DNA of 64,000 bases from Paulinella micropora (lineage: Eukaryota > Cercozoa > Imbricatea > Euglyphida): assembly GCA_009731375.1 (NCBI GenBank), contig BJOX01000042.1, positions 811,335 through 875,334 on the forward strand, in the 5' to 3' direction. The position numbers were made by a program, and so were the translations under genes. A model generated the notes under the pieces. That model was not told where the DNA came from. It made no database searches and saw nothing but the letters and a program-made list of their open reading frames with translations. Below are positions 21,161 to 31,463 of the stretch, piece by piece (the stretch's first letter is position 1; each line of letters begins with the position of its first letter).

Positions 21161-21306
21161 ATACAAGTAGTAGTTGATAACCTAGAAGGTGTCGCGAATT
21201 TTATCAAATTCTCGACACTTCCAGGTTGTTGTAGCCCCTCCTATTGATTATAAATACAAAGAAACAAAAACAGACAAAAAGCCTTCTACAGCACACTACG
21301 AGAAAA
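21161..21306 (+). repeat. Left terminal inverted repeat
   Basis: Matches the reverse complement of 41971-42113 over about 145 bp with scattered differences; the outer 75 bp are best conserved (core AACCTAGAAGGTGTCGCGA). Within it, 21174-21236 is itself an imperfect palindrome (AACCTAGAAGGTGTCG pairing with CGACACTTCCAGGTT around an AT-rich centre). The outermost edge is fuzzy by a few bases, so the target-site duplication could not be read. Confidence 0.93.
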
Positions 21307-21363
21307 CATATATGTCATATTTTTATTTATTATCTAAAAGAAATAAAACTGACATAATATAGA

Positions 21364-21808
21364 ATGAGTGAGACAACAATCAGAAAAGTTACAAAAGGTG
21401 GAGTATGTATTAAGAAGAATGAAATTGATGTTAGATGGAGAGAAAATGGCGAACAAAAAAGAAAAGTATTTTACGTAGGAAAAAAGAAAACAAAGGAAAA
21501 AGTAGAAAAGCAAGCGAGGGAATTTTACGAAAAGGAAGTATTATCAAAATACGAAGAAGATAATAACAGATTACAAACAATTAGCGAAGCAAAAGAAGAC
21601 AGAATGGAGAAAGCAAAAGATTAAAGAAAAATATACTTGTGTCTGCGGAAAGACGATAGGAATATACAGCAAATACACAGATGAAAAAAGTCAATCACAT
21701 AGAGATTTTTTCGCGGAGAAAGAAGAGGTTATGATAGGAGGTCATAAAGTAATTCGTATAGCATATAGAAACGACGACATAGAAAGATATTTTAAAAATA
21801 AAATGTAA
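21364..21808 (+). pseudogene. Small basic protein with Cys motif, frameshifted
   Basis: The first frame runs 21364-21624 (Lys/Glu-rich, starts MSETTIRKVTKGGVCIKKNE). The second half of that frame is less convincing than the +1 frame from about 21555, which reads through TEWRKQKIKEKYTCVCGKTI to the stop at 21808. The second part carries a CxC and a distal His, perhaps half of a zinc knuckle. One frameshift near 21550 therefore splits a gene of about 145 codons. It is the first gene inside the left repeat. Function unknown. Confidence 0.5.
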
Positions 21809-21850
21809 AACTATTAAAAAAATAAATATTATTACTTATATATAATATGA
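21793..21850 (+). repeat. Repeated intergenic module, copy 1
   Basis: AAATAAAATGTAAAACTATT followed by A-run and AAATATTATTACTTATA. Nearly identical to 22107-22165. It spans the end of one gene and the leader of the next, including an AATAAA word and a TATATATAAT box just before ATG 21847. Confidence 0.85.
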
Positions 21851-22125
21851 CTTCTATAATTATACAAGCGGACAAGGAAATGAAAGAACTATACAGCTTA
21901 CATTTTCCAGAAGCATTAGCGGACGATAGAAGGATTAAGAAATACACAAAAAGAGAAGTACTTCAACGATATAGTAAGGCTTTTAAGTTTTGGATAGAAC
22001 AAAAGAACAAAATATTAGAAGAACCTTCAACTACGCTGAATATACATAAATGGCAAATTTGTGAAGAAGCAATCACGCAACTTAAATTACGGGCTATGAT
22101 AGTATTGAATAAAAATAAAATGTAA
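21847..22125 (+). CDS. Unknown 92-residue protein
   Basis: Intact ORF beginning ATG ACT TCT, 38 bp after the previous stop. Predicted mostly helical with charged residues (SLHFPEALADDRRIKKYTKR, later NIHKWQICEEAITQLKLRA). No signal peptide, membrane segment or known motif. Its 3' end (AATAAAATGTAAAACTATT) copies the 3' end and leader of the preceding gene. It may be an early regulatory or accessory protein. Confidence 0.55.
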   Translation: MTSIIIQADKEMKELYSLHFPEALADDRRIKKYTKREVLQRYSKAFKFWIEQKNKILEEPSTTLNIHKWQICEEAITQLKLRAMIVLNKNKM

Positions 22126-22165
22126 AACTATTAAAAAAAATAAATATTATTACTTATAATATACA
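22107..22165 (+). repeat. Repeated intergenic module, copy 2
   Basis: The second copy of the 21793-21850 module, again at a gene junction (end of the 92-residue gene, before the next small gene). Differs by one extra A and a shorter TATA word. Confidence 0.85.
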
Positions 22166-22222
22166 AAGATTCTGAAAAATCTTTGAGCAAAAAGGGTTGT
22201 GAAACTTTTTATCAAAGTTTCA

Positions 22223-22399
22223 ATGGGAAGACACAAAAAATATCTAACACAAGAGGATAAACGAAAGGCTAACAATGAAAAAGCAACTGCTTATTATTAT
22301 AAGCACCGCGAAGAAGTAAATAAAAAGAAAGGAAAAACTGAAGAACGAAACAGGAAACTTAAAGAGTATGAAGAAATGAAAGCAAGAGAGAAATCCTAA
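22223..22399 (+). CDS. Small basic protein, 58 residues
   Basis: I take ATG 22223 (MGRHKKYLTQEDKRKANNEK) rather than the longer GTG start, because MGR-KKYLT-E-ER is a common opening of small DNA-binding-like proteins in viruses and mobile elements (from memory, not a search). Nearly one third Lys/Arg and about one sixth Glu, predicted helical. Function unknown; DNA binding is plausible. 134 bp of AT-rich spacer separate it from the polymerase. Confidence 0.5.
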   Translation: MGRHKKYLTQEDKRKANNEKATAYYYKHREEVNKKKGKTEERNRKLKEYEEMKAREKS

Positions 22400-22532
22400 A
22401 GGTTAAAAATACTTTTTTCCGCAAATGTAAAACAATTCTATTTAAAAGTAAGATTTTTTATATATATAATATCGGTAAAACAATTTAATTTATTTTATTA
22501 TTTTTATATACACACTAATATAAAAGTAAAAT

Positions 22533-25436
22533 ATGCCACCACCTTTACCGCCCAGACCAACTAGCGAAGGTAAGGGTGAACTTAAGGGAAACTAAGACAT
22601 AGGAGGCGAAGAAGCGAGAGGTAAAACTTGTTGAACTAAGACCAATAAGAAATAGAGGTATAAATGGCTTTACATACCCTTTCAAAAATCTTGATATAAA
22701 CTTTTATGATATGGATGCGATTGAACTAACAATTATGAGAGCAGTCAGAGATGTTAGAACTAGAGGTATGACAAACGAGGCGCGTATTCATGTTAAGTTT
22801 GCTTATATAACGGATGTTGATGATAGTAAGTTTTATAAATGGAAAACTTTCAATGCCGTTAAGTTAAAAGACATTGATGATCTGTTTCGTGATATATATC
22901 TATATAATGAACAAAATCTTGAATCCAGTGCTCGCGGATATGAACGAATTATTCAATACATAAATATTCAAATTATCCAAGAAGACGGAGGAGGTTGTAA
23001 TTCTTCAGGTAAGGACTTGAAAAATAAAACGACTGAAGGAATTCATATTAATCCAAGGAGTAAGGATAATAATTGTTTCTTCTATGTTGTTAAGGATATA
23101 TTAAATCTACCTTTGAAGGGAAAATCAAAACTTAATAAAAAAGTATGTAATGATATTAGGCAAGAATTCAACCTTGAACATAATTCATATACCACTTTCA
23201 ATAGGAAATGAAATCTTAAAAAAATATTGTATTGAAGGTAAGTATTTTGAATTAACTGATGCAACAAGCAAACAGACATTCAAAAACTTTGAAGACCCTT
23301 TAATAACCGCAGATGTGCTTTGTTATCTACTCAAAGGACATTATACAAGTTTCATAAAAAGCAACAAAAATAAGTGTCCAGATTGTTATAAAGAGTATTA
23401 TAATAATCATAAATGTAATAATAAAAGAATTTCTTATGTAAGAGCGAAACTCAGAAAGAAAATCAAGTGAGGTCTTTATTAACTACTTTTGAAGAGGCTA
23501 GTATAATAATCAAGATGAGGTATTTCATTATGACTTAGAGACTTTTACAAATGAATACGAATTACACACACCATACATAGCGGGCTATACTATTTCGGAT
23601 ATCGGATTTAAATATGTAGCAGGCGATGAATGTATTCCTAAATTACTTGATATACTTTTTGAATATGCGGATGATTTATCAAAAAGGAAACCAAAAGCAA
23701 AAATATATGTTAATGCTTTTAACGGGAGTAAGTTTGACCACTACTACTTACAAAAAGAATTTATCAAAAGAAGAATAAAAAATGCAACCCTTATGAATAA
23801 TGGTGCTATTATCTCACTAGAATATAAAAATATAAAATTCTGGGATTTATGTAAGCACACTGAGGGAAGTCTAAAAAAGAACCTTGAAACACTGGGATGT
23901 AATGTGTTAAAAGGAGACTTTGACCACGACAATGCGAAACGATGGGAAGAGATGGACGACAAAACAAAAACGAATGTTTAACATACTTAGAAAAAGATGT
24001 TATGGGACTAAAGGAACTACACGACACACTAAACAATCAAATATATAAAGAACATAAAACTAACTTAACTGCTTATATATCTACTTCGTCTCTTACTTGG
24101 AATTTATGGGAAAAGAAGATAGATGGTAAATATATTATTCAACTACCAAATTTAAAACAAGAAAAAGATTTTAGAAGGGCTGTATATGGTGCTAGAACTT
24201 ATCCAACCAAAAGACGATTTATTTCAGAGCAATATCAAAAATACGTAAATGGTGAAATTGGGTTTGATGAGATTGTAGATTATCTTATGGATTCGGATGT
24301 AGTCTCGCTTTATCCAACTGCCATGCTTGAATTATTTATGACCGGTGAAATAAAGGAATGTGAAGGAGAAATGAAAGGCAAACTCGGAATATATAATGTT
24401 GATTATGTATCTCCAAAAAATATATTACATCCGCGGGTTCCGTAAAGAGATAGTAAGGGGTGTTTAAAATGGGAGTTAAGAGATATGAAAGACCAATGGC
24501 TAACTTCTGTAGATATTGAAGATATGATTGAACTTGGATACCAAGTCAAAATCAATCGGGGCTATTATACAGAAGGAGCCGAACCAGTATTCAAAGATTA
24601 CATATTAGAGTTATTTAAGAAAAAACAAAATTCAAAGAAAGGCACACCTCAGTACTTATTAGCAAAGTTATTTATGAATGCTTTATACGGTTCAAAGACC
24701 GATTAATTCTGTTAGTAAATACATATCAAAAAATCATGAGTATTGGAAATTCTGGGCTAAACACGTAATAACTGATATTGAAAAGTTTGAAGAGGCTAAT
24801 GGTGAATTATGGTTAATCAGTGGTATTCCAAGAGATGAGCAAGAAAAAGAAGAAAGAATTACAAAACCAACTCACTACGGGGCATTTATCCTAGCATACA
24901 GCAGACGAATTATGTATAAGTATATGACTGAAGCCAACCCAGCCAACGACCCAGACAGAGATTATTATTATACATATACAGACAGCATTCAAAGCCATGT
25001 AAGAAACATTGAACAGATAAAGAGATTTAGAGATAAAGCAATCGGCGGAATGGATGACGACCTCGGAACAGATTGTAAAATAATAAGGGGAATATGGGTA
25101 GCACCAAAATTATATATGTTGGAGTATGTAAAAAAAGATGAAGAAAAAGGTAAAACTCATTTCCATTTAGAGGAAAAGGTTTGGATTTGAAAAAAATTAA
25201 ATCCAATCGCTTATGAATTAATGGATAAGGGTGAAAGTTTAACTAATACCAGAGACTTTATAATGAAGAAAATACATACTAGCAGAAACAGCAAACAACA
25301 ACATATTGAACACTTTAGCATACAACATCAAAAGAATGTAGTAAAGGTAGTTAACAAAACAAGATGGTGTGGTCGTGAGTTTATCAACGAAAATGATAGT
25401 ATTCCACACGGCTTTGCACCCGCACTTAAAATTTAA
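22533..25436 (+). pseudogene. polB: Family-B DNA polymerase (protein-primed type), frameshifted
   Basis: The replication polymerase of Polinton-like elements, expected to be protein-primed. A Pro-rich start (MPPPLPPRPTSEG) leads to an N-terminal extension with KDNNCFFYVVKDIL, an OTU-like pattern. Exonuclease motifs follow: YDLETF (Exo I, about 23525), NAFNGSKFDHYY (Exo II, about 23715), YLEKDVMGLKEL (Exo III, about 23990). Polymerase motifs: DSDVVSLYPTAML (A, about 24293), KLFMNALYGS (B, about 24667), YTYTDSIQSH (C, about 24970; the first Asp of the usual DTDS is Tyr). Frame changes occur near 22600, 23185, 23480, 23970 and 24700, plus an in-frame TAA at 24443 and TGA at 25188. Several coincide with A or T runs. 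Every catalytic block is present, but not in one frame. Confidence 0.88.
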
Positions 25437-25505
25437 TAATAAAAATTAATCAATTAAATAATTAATTTTTTTCCATAATTTTTTTTTACCAATCTATATA
25501 GACCA

Positions 25506-25793
25506 ATGACCACCCTCACTAGACTATCTGAAAAATTTGGACGACTTTCAATTGAGAAGAATAAGGAATTCTTTTCAGTAAGAGATGTCCAGCAGATGAT
25601 TGATGAAGAAATTAAGGCAATTGAAAAAAGTAGAGAAGGAAAGCCTACCGATGTTTTTCCGTTTGGCAAATACAAAGGGAAAAAAATTCAAGATGTTGCT
25701 ACCATTGACAAACCATATCTTGAATGGGTTATGAAACAGCCGTGGTTTGATAAATTTACAGACATTAAAAGTGAAGTAAAAAAATATTTATAA
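25506..25793 (+). CDS. Small protein with exonuclease-X-C-like domain, paralogue 1
   Basis: Intact 95-residue ORF. The C-terminal half, FPFGKYKGKKIQDVATIDKP then YLEWVMKQPWF, matches the FGKYKG-[hydrophobic]-DYL-W-L-Q pattern of the small domain found C-terminal in exonuclease-X-like proteins and alone in many phages. The usual role is unclear; it may bind nucleic acid. It starts 70 bp after the polymerase and is followed 31 bp later by a gene with the same domain. Ends with TAATAAAAATTAAT, the same word that follows the polymerase stop. Confidence 0.65.
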   Translation: MTTLTRLSEKFGRLSIEKNKEFFSVRDVQQMIDEEIKAIEKSREGKPTDVFPFGKYKGKKIQDVATIDKPYLEWVMKQPWFDKFTDIKSEVKKYL

Positions 25794-25823
25794 TAAAAAT
25801 TAATATTTACTTTATATATATCA

Positions 25824-26335
25824 ATGACAGACCTGAACACCAAACAAGACTACTTAAACGAAATTGACAAATGGAACCTTGACAGCGAAATTAAGAAACC
25901 CACGATTAAATGGCCTAAGCCTGACATTGTATCTTTCTATGAACAATATAAACCCCGCGACGACAATGTGAAAGTAGTTATTCCATTGGAGGCTACACTA
26001 GCAAAAATTATAATGGAGGAACCAAGCACACCTTTTAAGGCAACTGATTTAAAAGAGACTAGTATCACTGAAATCAAGGCTAATGTTGGTGAAGAGATAG
26101 CGAATGCTACATGTACAAAAGAAGGATGTATATTAAAGAAAGAATACCAGCAAAATGACTCCAACGTAGTTGAAGATGCTACCTTTGGTCAGCAAACCGA
26201 TATTTTTCTTCAATATGGAAAGTATAAAAAAATGAAAATTGAAGATGTTGCTAAGATTGATAAACCATACCTTGAATATTTAATTCAACAACCTTATTTT
26301 AATAATAAAGATGCGGTAAAAAAATATCTAATATC
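25824..26335 (+). CDS. Exonuclease-X-C-like domain protein, paralogue 2
   Basis: The N-terminal about 110 residues are unknown (charged, with two Cys in ATCTKEGCILKK). The C-terminal FLQYGKYKKMKIEDVAKIDK then PYLEYLIQQPYF repeats the domain of the gene before it, so the two arose by duplication. The frame formally runs on to 26480, but paralogue 1 stops right after KKYL, and the extra codons here overlap the minus-strand gene that ends at 26366. A stop was probably lost or the frame slipped at the A7 run near 26315, so I place the real end near 26335. Confidence 0.6.
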
Positions 26336-26365
26336 ACATCGCTTTCCATTAATTTTTTTTTTGCT

Positions 26366-27610
26366 TTATTGGTCTTCTATGAAGTTAGCGATAACATTAA
26401 CATTTGAACCATTATTGGCAGTTCCAACGGATTTCTGTGTAAAAGCCAATACATCACTAGGAGACAGATATATATCATAATTTCTAAGATTTATTTGTTG
26501 AGTTGATTGAGAATTTACGTAAAGTTTAAAAATTGTTGTTCCGTTTGCGATTGCACTCGCCTTTATGTCAGTATCTACAATTGAATACTTAGAATCAACA
26601 TCTGCAAAACCCGCTCCAGTTAGTGTTCCATTTAATACCATTCTTACTACACACGACTTACTATCTTCATTTGTAATACTTATCAAAGTAGGATAAACAT
26701 TTGAATAATTTGTTAAATTAGCACCACCCGCATCAAATGTTGCTTTATTCCTGATACTAATAATAGGACTTTCAGTGGTGTTTGCTGCTTTACTTCCTTC
26801 CACTTCGTTTGCTATACTTGTGTTTATCGTATTCGTTCCCTCAATGAATAAACTGGCACTCGCTGTTTTAAGAGTTTGTATTCCACTCGATGCATCATTT
26901 CTCATTACTGCTGTAAAAGGTAATGTTGTATTTCGCAGGCTTACCCCAGTATTAGCATTCGCATAGTCAATCATATGAACTAATTGAAATAATCCTGTTA
27001 TGGGATTTTCAATATAAAACTTAATAGCACCAAACCCAAGATACTGAAATTGAATTTGAAATACATTTCCTTTGCTCCAGTTTAAGTCAGGCAAAGCCGA
27101 AGTTCCATCGCACGGGTCGTCCCAGTCTACCTGGTCAATATAAACTGCGGCACCTCCTTTACAATGTGCAATACTTATTCCTGCTTGATTTTTGTAAAAA
27201 TAAAATCCATCAACGAGATCATTTCCTATTCCAATATATGAATAGTAATCTTTTGTATCATCCGTTGTCCATAGAGCAGTAAAGCGGGCTAGGACACCCA
27301 TTCCAGTTCTATATTTTATTCTCCTTTAACTTACTAGTCTAGCATCTGCCGTAGCATCAGCAGTTGTTTTCAATTCAGCCATATTATTCAAAAATGACAC
27401 AGACGATTTTGTTTCTGTTTTTGTCCATATCCTAGTATTAATGGTATATGGAAAGATTTCTTGTAAAACTGGTGTTAATTGACCTACTACTGCTTCGCCA
27501 AAAGCGGTTTTTGAATTATTTGTTTCAATATCACCATCATATCCGGCCCTGACGTTTATAAATTCTGCGTCAGGATTTTCTGCGATTAAGTTTCTCTGGT
27601 GAGTTTTCAT
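26366..27610 (-). CDS. Virion-associated structural protein (candidate), one in-frame stop
   Basis: Two blocks in the same frame separated only by TAA 27328-27326. Block 1 (ATG 27610): FINVRAGYDGDIETNNSKTA, then FGEAVVGQLTPVLQEIFPY. Block 2: GVLARFTALWTT, YIGIGNDLVDGFYFY, ISIAHCKGGAAVYIDQ, GNVFQIQFQYLGFGAIKFYI. This order (FGEA-v-PTPv-q-qFPY, then g-LARFTA-F, then NVyqIqyQwLGFGai-F) is familiar from proteins of marine phages and large DNA viruses annotated as hypothetical or structural; I recall the pattern but cannot search. The C-terminal half is beta-rich. Position between capsid genes and the replication block supports a virion role. Confidence 0.6.
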
Positions 27611-27711
27611 TGTTTGTTTGTATATAAACAAAAAACTAAATCTAAATTTTTTTTAATTTTTGTTTTGGCAGTTNNNNNNNNNNTTTTTTTTAAATTTTTT
27701 GTTTCGGCAGT

Positions 27712-29161
27712 TTATGAAATGGAAATTGTATTTGACTTAACCTGAACCTCCCGCTGAGTGATTGCTACACTTACGTGCTGATAAGCATTATTCTGCGTAG
27801 TGCTAATGAACTCCCATCGCCTCTCATTGGAAAGGTCAAGCCCGCTAACTTCATTTTGGTCTTTGGTCCACAGCGGGCGGGTATTATCCCAAGTATCAAC
27901 CCAGAACCAGTTGTATTGATACACATTTGAATTCATCAAAACAGAACCTTCAAGTTTAGGTTTCAAGCACATATAATCTTCAAAACTAGCGGGAAATATT
28001 TCAAATTCCTGAAGTCGTGCCCCGTCAAGTGTGGTGTGGAAACTGGTAGTCTTAGCGGTTGCTCTGTTATCAATATCATAAGCGGTATTCTTGTTTTCGG
28101 TGTTGTGAAAGAGTGTGTGATAAATTTTCTTCAACCTTTTACCATGCCCCCTATCAAAGCGGAGAATAATGTTTTGTGTAGTTGATTGAGCAATGGAATT
28201 TTTATACACATAAGGATAATCAATATTAAAACTCATACCTTCAGCACTCGCCACCTTTTGTTGAATTGATTGAATGACATCGGGATTAGTCTCTACAGCA
28301 AGGAACAAGTTAAGACTAGAAACAGTTACATTACCAGCGGCAGCAACAAGCACTCCTCCACCAGGTGACGAAGCATCGTTATTGTAATAATAAATTTTAG
28401 GGGTCTGTTGCCACACAATCCGCATATTCAAAATCTCAGGAAACATAATAGTCTTATCATGGTATTGTAAAGCATACCGAGATTAATCTTAACAGCGATA
28501 GAAGGCTCAGCAGCAGTAGCAGCACCACCCGAGAAATACTTAGCCCCTCATTATATTCAACATTAACAAGGCTATAGGTTCCAGCAGTGCCATCAGATAG
28601 AGCGGAATCGTCGTGGCGACGAGCATTTGCACTAGGCACTTTGTAGTATGTCTGAATTGCGTCTCTAACAGTATCGTAGGCTGCTGAAGTATCAATTGCT
28701 CGCCTTTCTGCTCTACTACCGATAACAATCTTTCCTGCATTACACTTTTGAAGCATACATCCCGCACCACTTCCATTATCGTGGTTTTCAAGTGTCAGAA
28801 AGTCCTTCATAGAAGTCTCGGCCTTCCAAATAATCTTCGTAAAATTGCCAACTTCATTTACATCACACGGATAAACACCGCTACGGGTTTGAAGTTGAAT
28901 TTGTCTAATAGGAGCCAGACAATCCATATAGCATTTGTTATAGTTCGCTGCAATTGCTGGTGGGGCATAAGTAAAACTCAAGACAGAGCGGGCTAAGTTA
29001 AATGGCCTGCTGATAAGGTCAAAGTTGCTTTCTTGTCCTGCTGCGGTAGTAACAGTAATAGCTCCCGCACCTTCTCGCGGAGTTAGTTTATTCAAACGAT
29101 ACGAAGCACTGATGTAGTCGGTTCTAGAAAAGTCTAGTTCGCCTCCGTGTTGAGTTGGCAT
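27712..29161 (-). CDS. mcp: Major capsid protein, frameshifted near 28450-28540
   Basis: The major capsid protein of this class is a double jelly-roll forming the icosahedral shell. Frame 1 starts MPTQHGGELDFSRTDYISAS and includes FTYAPPAIAANYNKCYMDCL, IRQIQLQTRSGVYPCDVNEV and GNFTKIIWKAE; frame 2 (28446-27712) includes FPEILNMRIVWQQTPKIYYY, IQQKVASAEGMSFNID and ILRFDRGHGKRLKKIYHTLF. About 480 residues overall, beta-rich. The join needs two small shifts; between them the third frame carries a sensible Gly/Ala segment. Assignment rests on length, composition, position beside the penton and protease genes, and general likeness to Polinton-like capsid proteins. The leader has AACTGCCTAAAAAG before ATG. 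Confidence 0.7.
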
Positions 29162-29325
29162 TTTCGTCTTTTTAGGCAGTTGTGAAAATTAATTAATTCA
29201 CCAGAATATATTTATAGAAAAAAATAAATAATTCCAAAATTAAATTAATTACCCTACCTCACCTTTAACAAATTAAAAAATGATGTAAATAAATTAAAAT
29301 AATTAGTCTCTCTGTAAATCAACAA

Positions 29326-29562
29326 TGTCATAACAATACCTAACCCATTAAGATTTATAGCCTGATCGTTTTCGTCTGTAAGATAAAACCTATATACATT
29401 ATTTGAACTGGCGGATAATTTCTTACCATACTCAGACNNNNNNNNNNNATGTCATAACAATACCTAACCCATTAAGATTTATAGCCTGATCGTTTTCGTC
29501 TGTAAGATAAAACCTATATACATTATTTGAACTGGTTGATAATTTCTTACCATACTCAGACC
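29326..29562. repeat. Duplicated 112-bp segment flanking an 11-N gap
   Basis: 29326-29437 and 29449-29562 are the same sequence apart from about two bases (GGCGGATAA versus GGTTGATAA) on the two sides of an N run. This looks like an unmerged overlap of two contig ends, not a biological repeat. It duplicates the 3' end of the minor capsid gene. Confidence 0.85.
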
Positions 29563-30189
29563 CACTTCCGTCGTATATAATGGCTCCAAATGGAATTTCG
29601 TTGGCTGTGTATATTTCTTGTAGCACGTGATTATCTCCTTCACCAACTAAGTCTGATTGAAGGTATAAAGTCTTTTCGCCAGTTAAAATAATTACATTTG
29701 GCGATTTAATAAAATCATTAGCGAAGAAATATGTTGAATTTCTATCAAAACCCATAACCTCGTGAATACGGGTATCAGCATCAAATATAAACCGCGGTTG
29801 AATACCTCCGTTATTTGAAACACTGAATGTTAATTTACCATCCTCCGCTTCTGTGTTTGTATTGTTGCTTGAGACAACATAAGTATAGTCATTCGGAATT
29901 TCTGTCGTCAGTACCTCCGACAACTTTTTTTTAGATTGTTCATTGTGTAGTTTCCCTCAGGTATCGTAATTAAAGCCTCATACCCGTCTTCGCTAAGTGT
30001 AAAGGTATTATATGGTGAAGCCACAGAGTAATAAGATTTTGGAACATAGATATGCAGAATTTTACAATGTGTGGGATTGTCTAACCCCTTCATATTGACT
30101 TCGTGTGTGAAGTCGCTATCTGTGCCAGTTATTATGTTTTTGCTATTTATGTAATAGATACCACTCGCACGGCCTCCCTTATACTCCAT
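29432..30189 (-). CDS. Minor capsid (penton-like) protein, one homopolymer frameshift
   Basis: Frame 1 from ATG 30189 reads MEYKGGRASGIYYINSKNII and CKILHIYVPKSYYSV, then ends at 29908. A shift of one base at the A7-A8 run near 29925 restores NNLKK-LSEVLTTEIPND and continues through RIHEVMGFDRNSTYF and IPFGAIIYDGS to the gap. NYT...L...L followed by a -MGF- block is typical of the single jelly-roll penton proteins of Polinton-like viruses and virophages. The penton would close the capsid fivefold vertices. The gene starts GATATACAATGG, shared with two other late genes. Its end lies in the duplicated gap region. Confidence 0.65.
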
Positions 30190-30211
30190 TGTATATCATA
30201 TAAATAACATT

Positions 30212-30649
30212 TCAGATAAATGTATCAAAATTACCATACCCATTCTGTGTTTTTAATTTCTCCGCTTCTTCTTCTTTAAGGTCTGTATAACCGCTAGCAA
30301 ACTTAAACCTGTTTCCTTTTGCTCGCTCCATTAAAAATCTCATACTATGCCAACCGCATGTGTCTGAGGTGTTTGATTGCTGCTTTACTTGATTGACCTT
30401 CATTAACAAATAACTATCTGGATGGCTTTTGTCTATTAGTTGCTTCATTTGTTGTTGAAAGTCTTCTGTTGGCTCGTAAAGTGCTAATGGGTCATAGACT
30501 TCAACACTCCTGTCTTTATCTAGACTTATCCATACTGCGATCCAATGAGACCCTGCTTGCTTGTGATTGTCCAAATTCATAATAAATCCGTATCGTTTTC
30601 TGCTTCCGGGCTTCAACTTGTAGATTTCATCACTGGCTATTGCTCCGAG
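30212..30649 (-). CDS. Adenain-like (Ulp1 fold) maturation cysteine protease, N-terminus in a gap
   Basis: The capsid-maturation protease of Polinton-like viruses is related to adenovirus protease. The catalytic order H-D-Q-C is visible: GSHWIAVWI (His), VEVYDPLA (Asp), and QSNTSDTCGWHSMRFL (Gln then Cys-Gly-His/Trp). C-terminal to Cys a helix and a short Lys/Glu tail follow, ending FDTFI. The reading frame continues upstream through the 10-N gap at 30650, so the first residues are missing. It ends 22 bp before the penton gene start and is co-oriented with the capsid genes. Confidence 0.85.
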   Translation of the reverse strand, partial: LGAIASDEIYKLKPGSRKRYGFIMNLDNHKQAGSHWIAVWISLDKDRSVEVYDPLALYEPTEDFQQQMKQLIDKSHPDSYLLMKVNQVKQQSNTSDTCGWHSMRFLMERAKGNRFKFASGYTDLKEEEAEKLKTQNGYGNFDTFI

Positions 30650-30659
30650 NNNNNNNNNN

Positions 30660-31463
30660 ATCGTCTATTTCATTAGTCATTAAACCGCGACCCTCTCCCT
30701 CTTGCTGTGGTTGCTCTTGCTGTTGCTCTGTCTCTTGCTGTGTCTCTAGTTGCTCTGGCTCTGGTTGCTATGGCTCTGGCTCTGGTTGCTGTGGCTGTGG
30801 CTCTGGTGGCTGTGGCTGTGGCTGTAATGGTGTGGTAATCGTAGGGGGTATGATAATTGCAGGCATTCCTTCATCAATATTTAAATCTGTTGAAACTTGT
30901 TTATCTAAATTTGGATCGGAAGTCATTTTGTTCGTTAGAGTATTTACAAAATCATGTTTGTTCATTGTGTGTTTCCAATCTTTGCGGGCTAAGTATTTTT
31001 TTATTTTCGCTATTGAAAATAATTTATTAATCATTTCGTCCAATATATGGTGTAATTTCCTACCTGCCCCTCCTTGGTTCCCCATATACTCATCATACTT
31101 AGCATAATCTGCTATTTTCTTTTTTATTTGTTTCTCATCATTTCCTACATTAATATTAAACCTTTTTACCATCGCCATAATCCATTCGCTATTTTCTCTA
31201 TGTTTCAATTTTTTATGTCCGTCCATTTCAAGTTTACTTTTTAAGGCTCGCGATAAATCAACGATTTTTATTTCTGGTAAATACTTTTTTGATAAGGCAT
31301 CTTTCATTTTTTGCTTAAATTGTAAATTTTTAACATCATTTTCTGTTGCTTCCCCCTTTTTTTCTGCTTGTGCTAGTGCTTTCCTCATATCAGTCAGTTT
31401 TACATTTTTCTGTTGCAATAATTTAATACCATCTGCTGTTTTTTGTATCATACTATTAGTCAT
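30660..31463 (-). CDS. Unknown helical protein with Pro/Gln/Glu-rich tail, in-frame TAG
   Basis: Starts MTNSMIQKTADGIKLLQQKN. Lys/Glu-rich helices to about residue 190, then a tail of repeated PQPEPQ-type residues. A TAG at 30770-30768 stops it, but the same frame continues in the same Gln/Pro/Glu style (QPEPEQLETQQ) up to the gap at 30650, so the stop most likely replaced a Gln codon (CAG to TAG) or is a base error. The start codon overlaps the end of the upstream gene by 4 bp (ATGA). It could be a scaffold or a protease-linked precursor. No family recognised. Confidence 0.5.
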
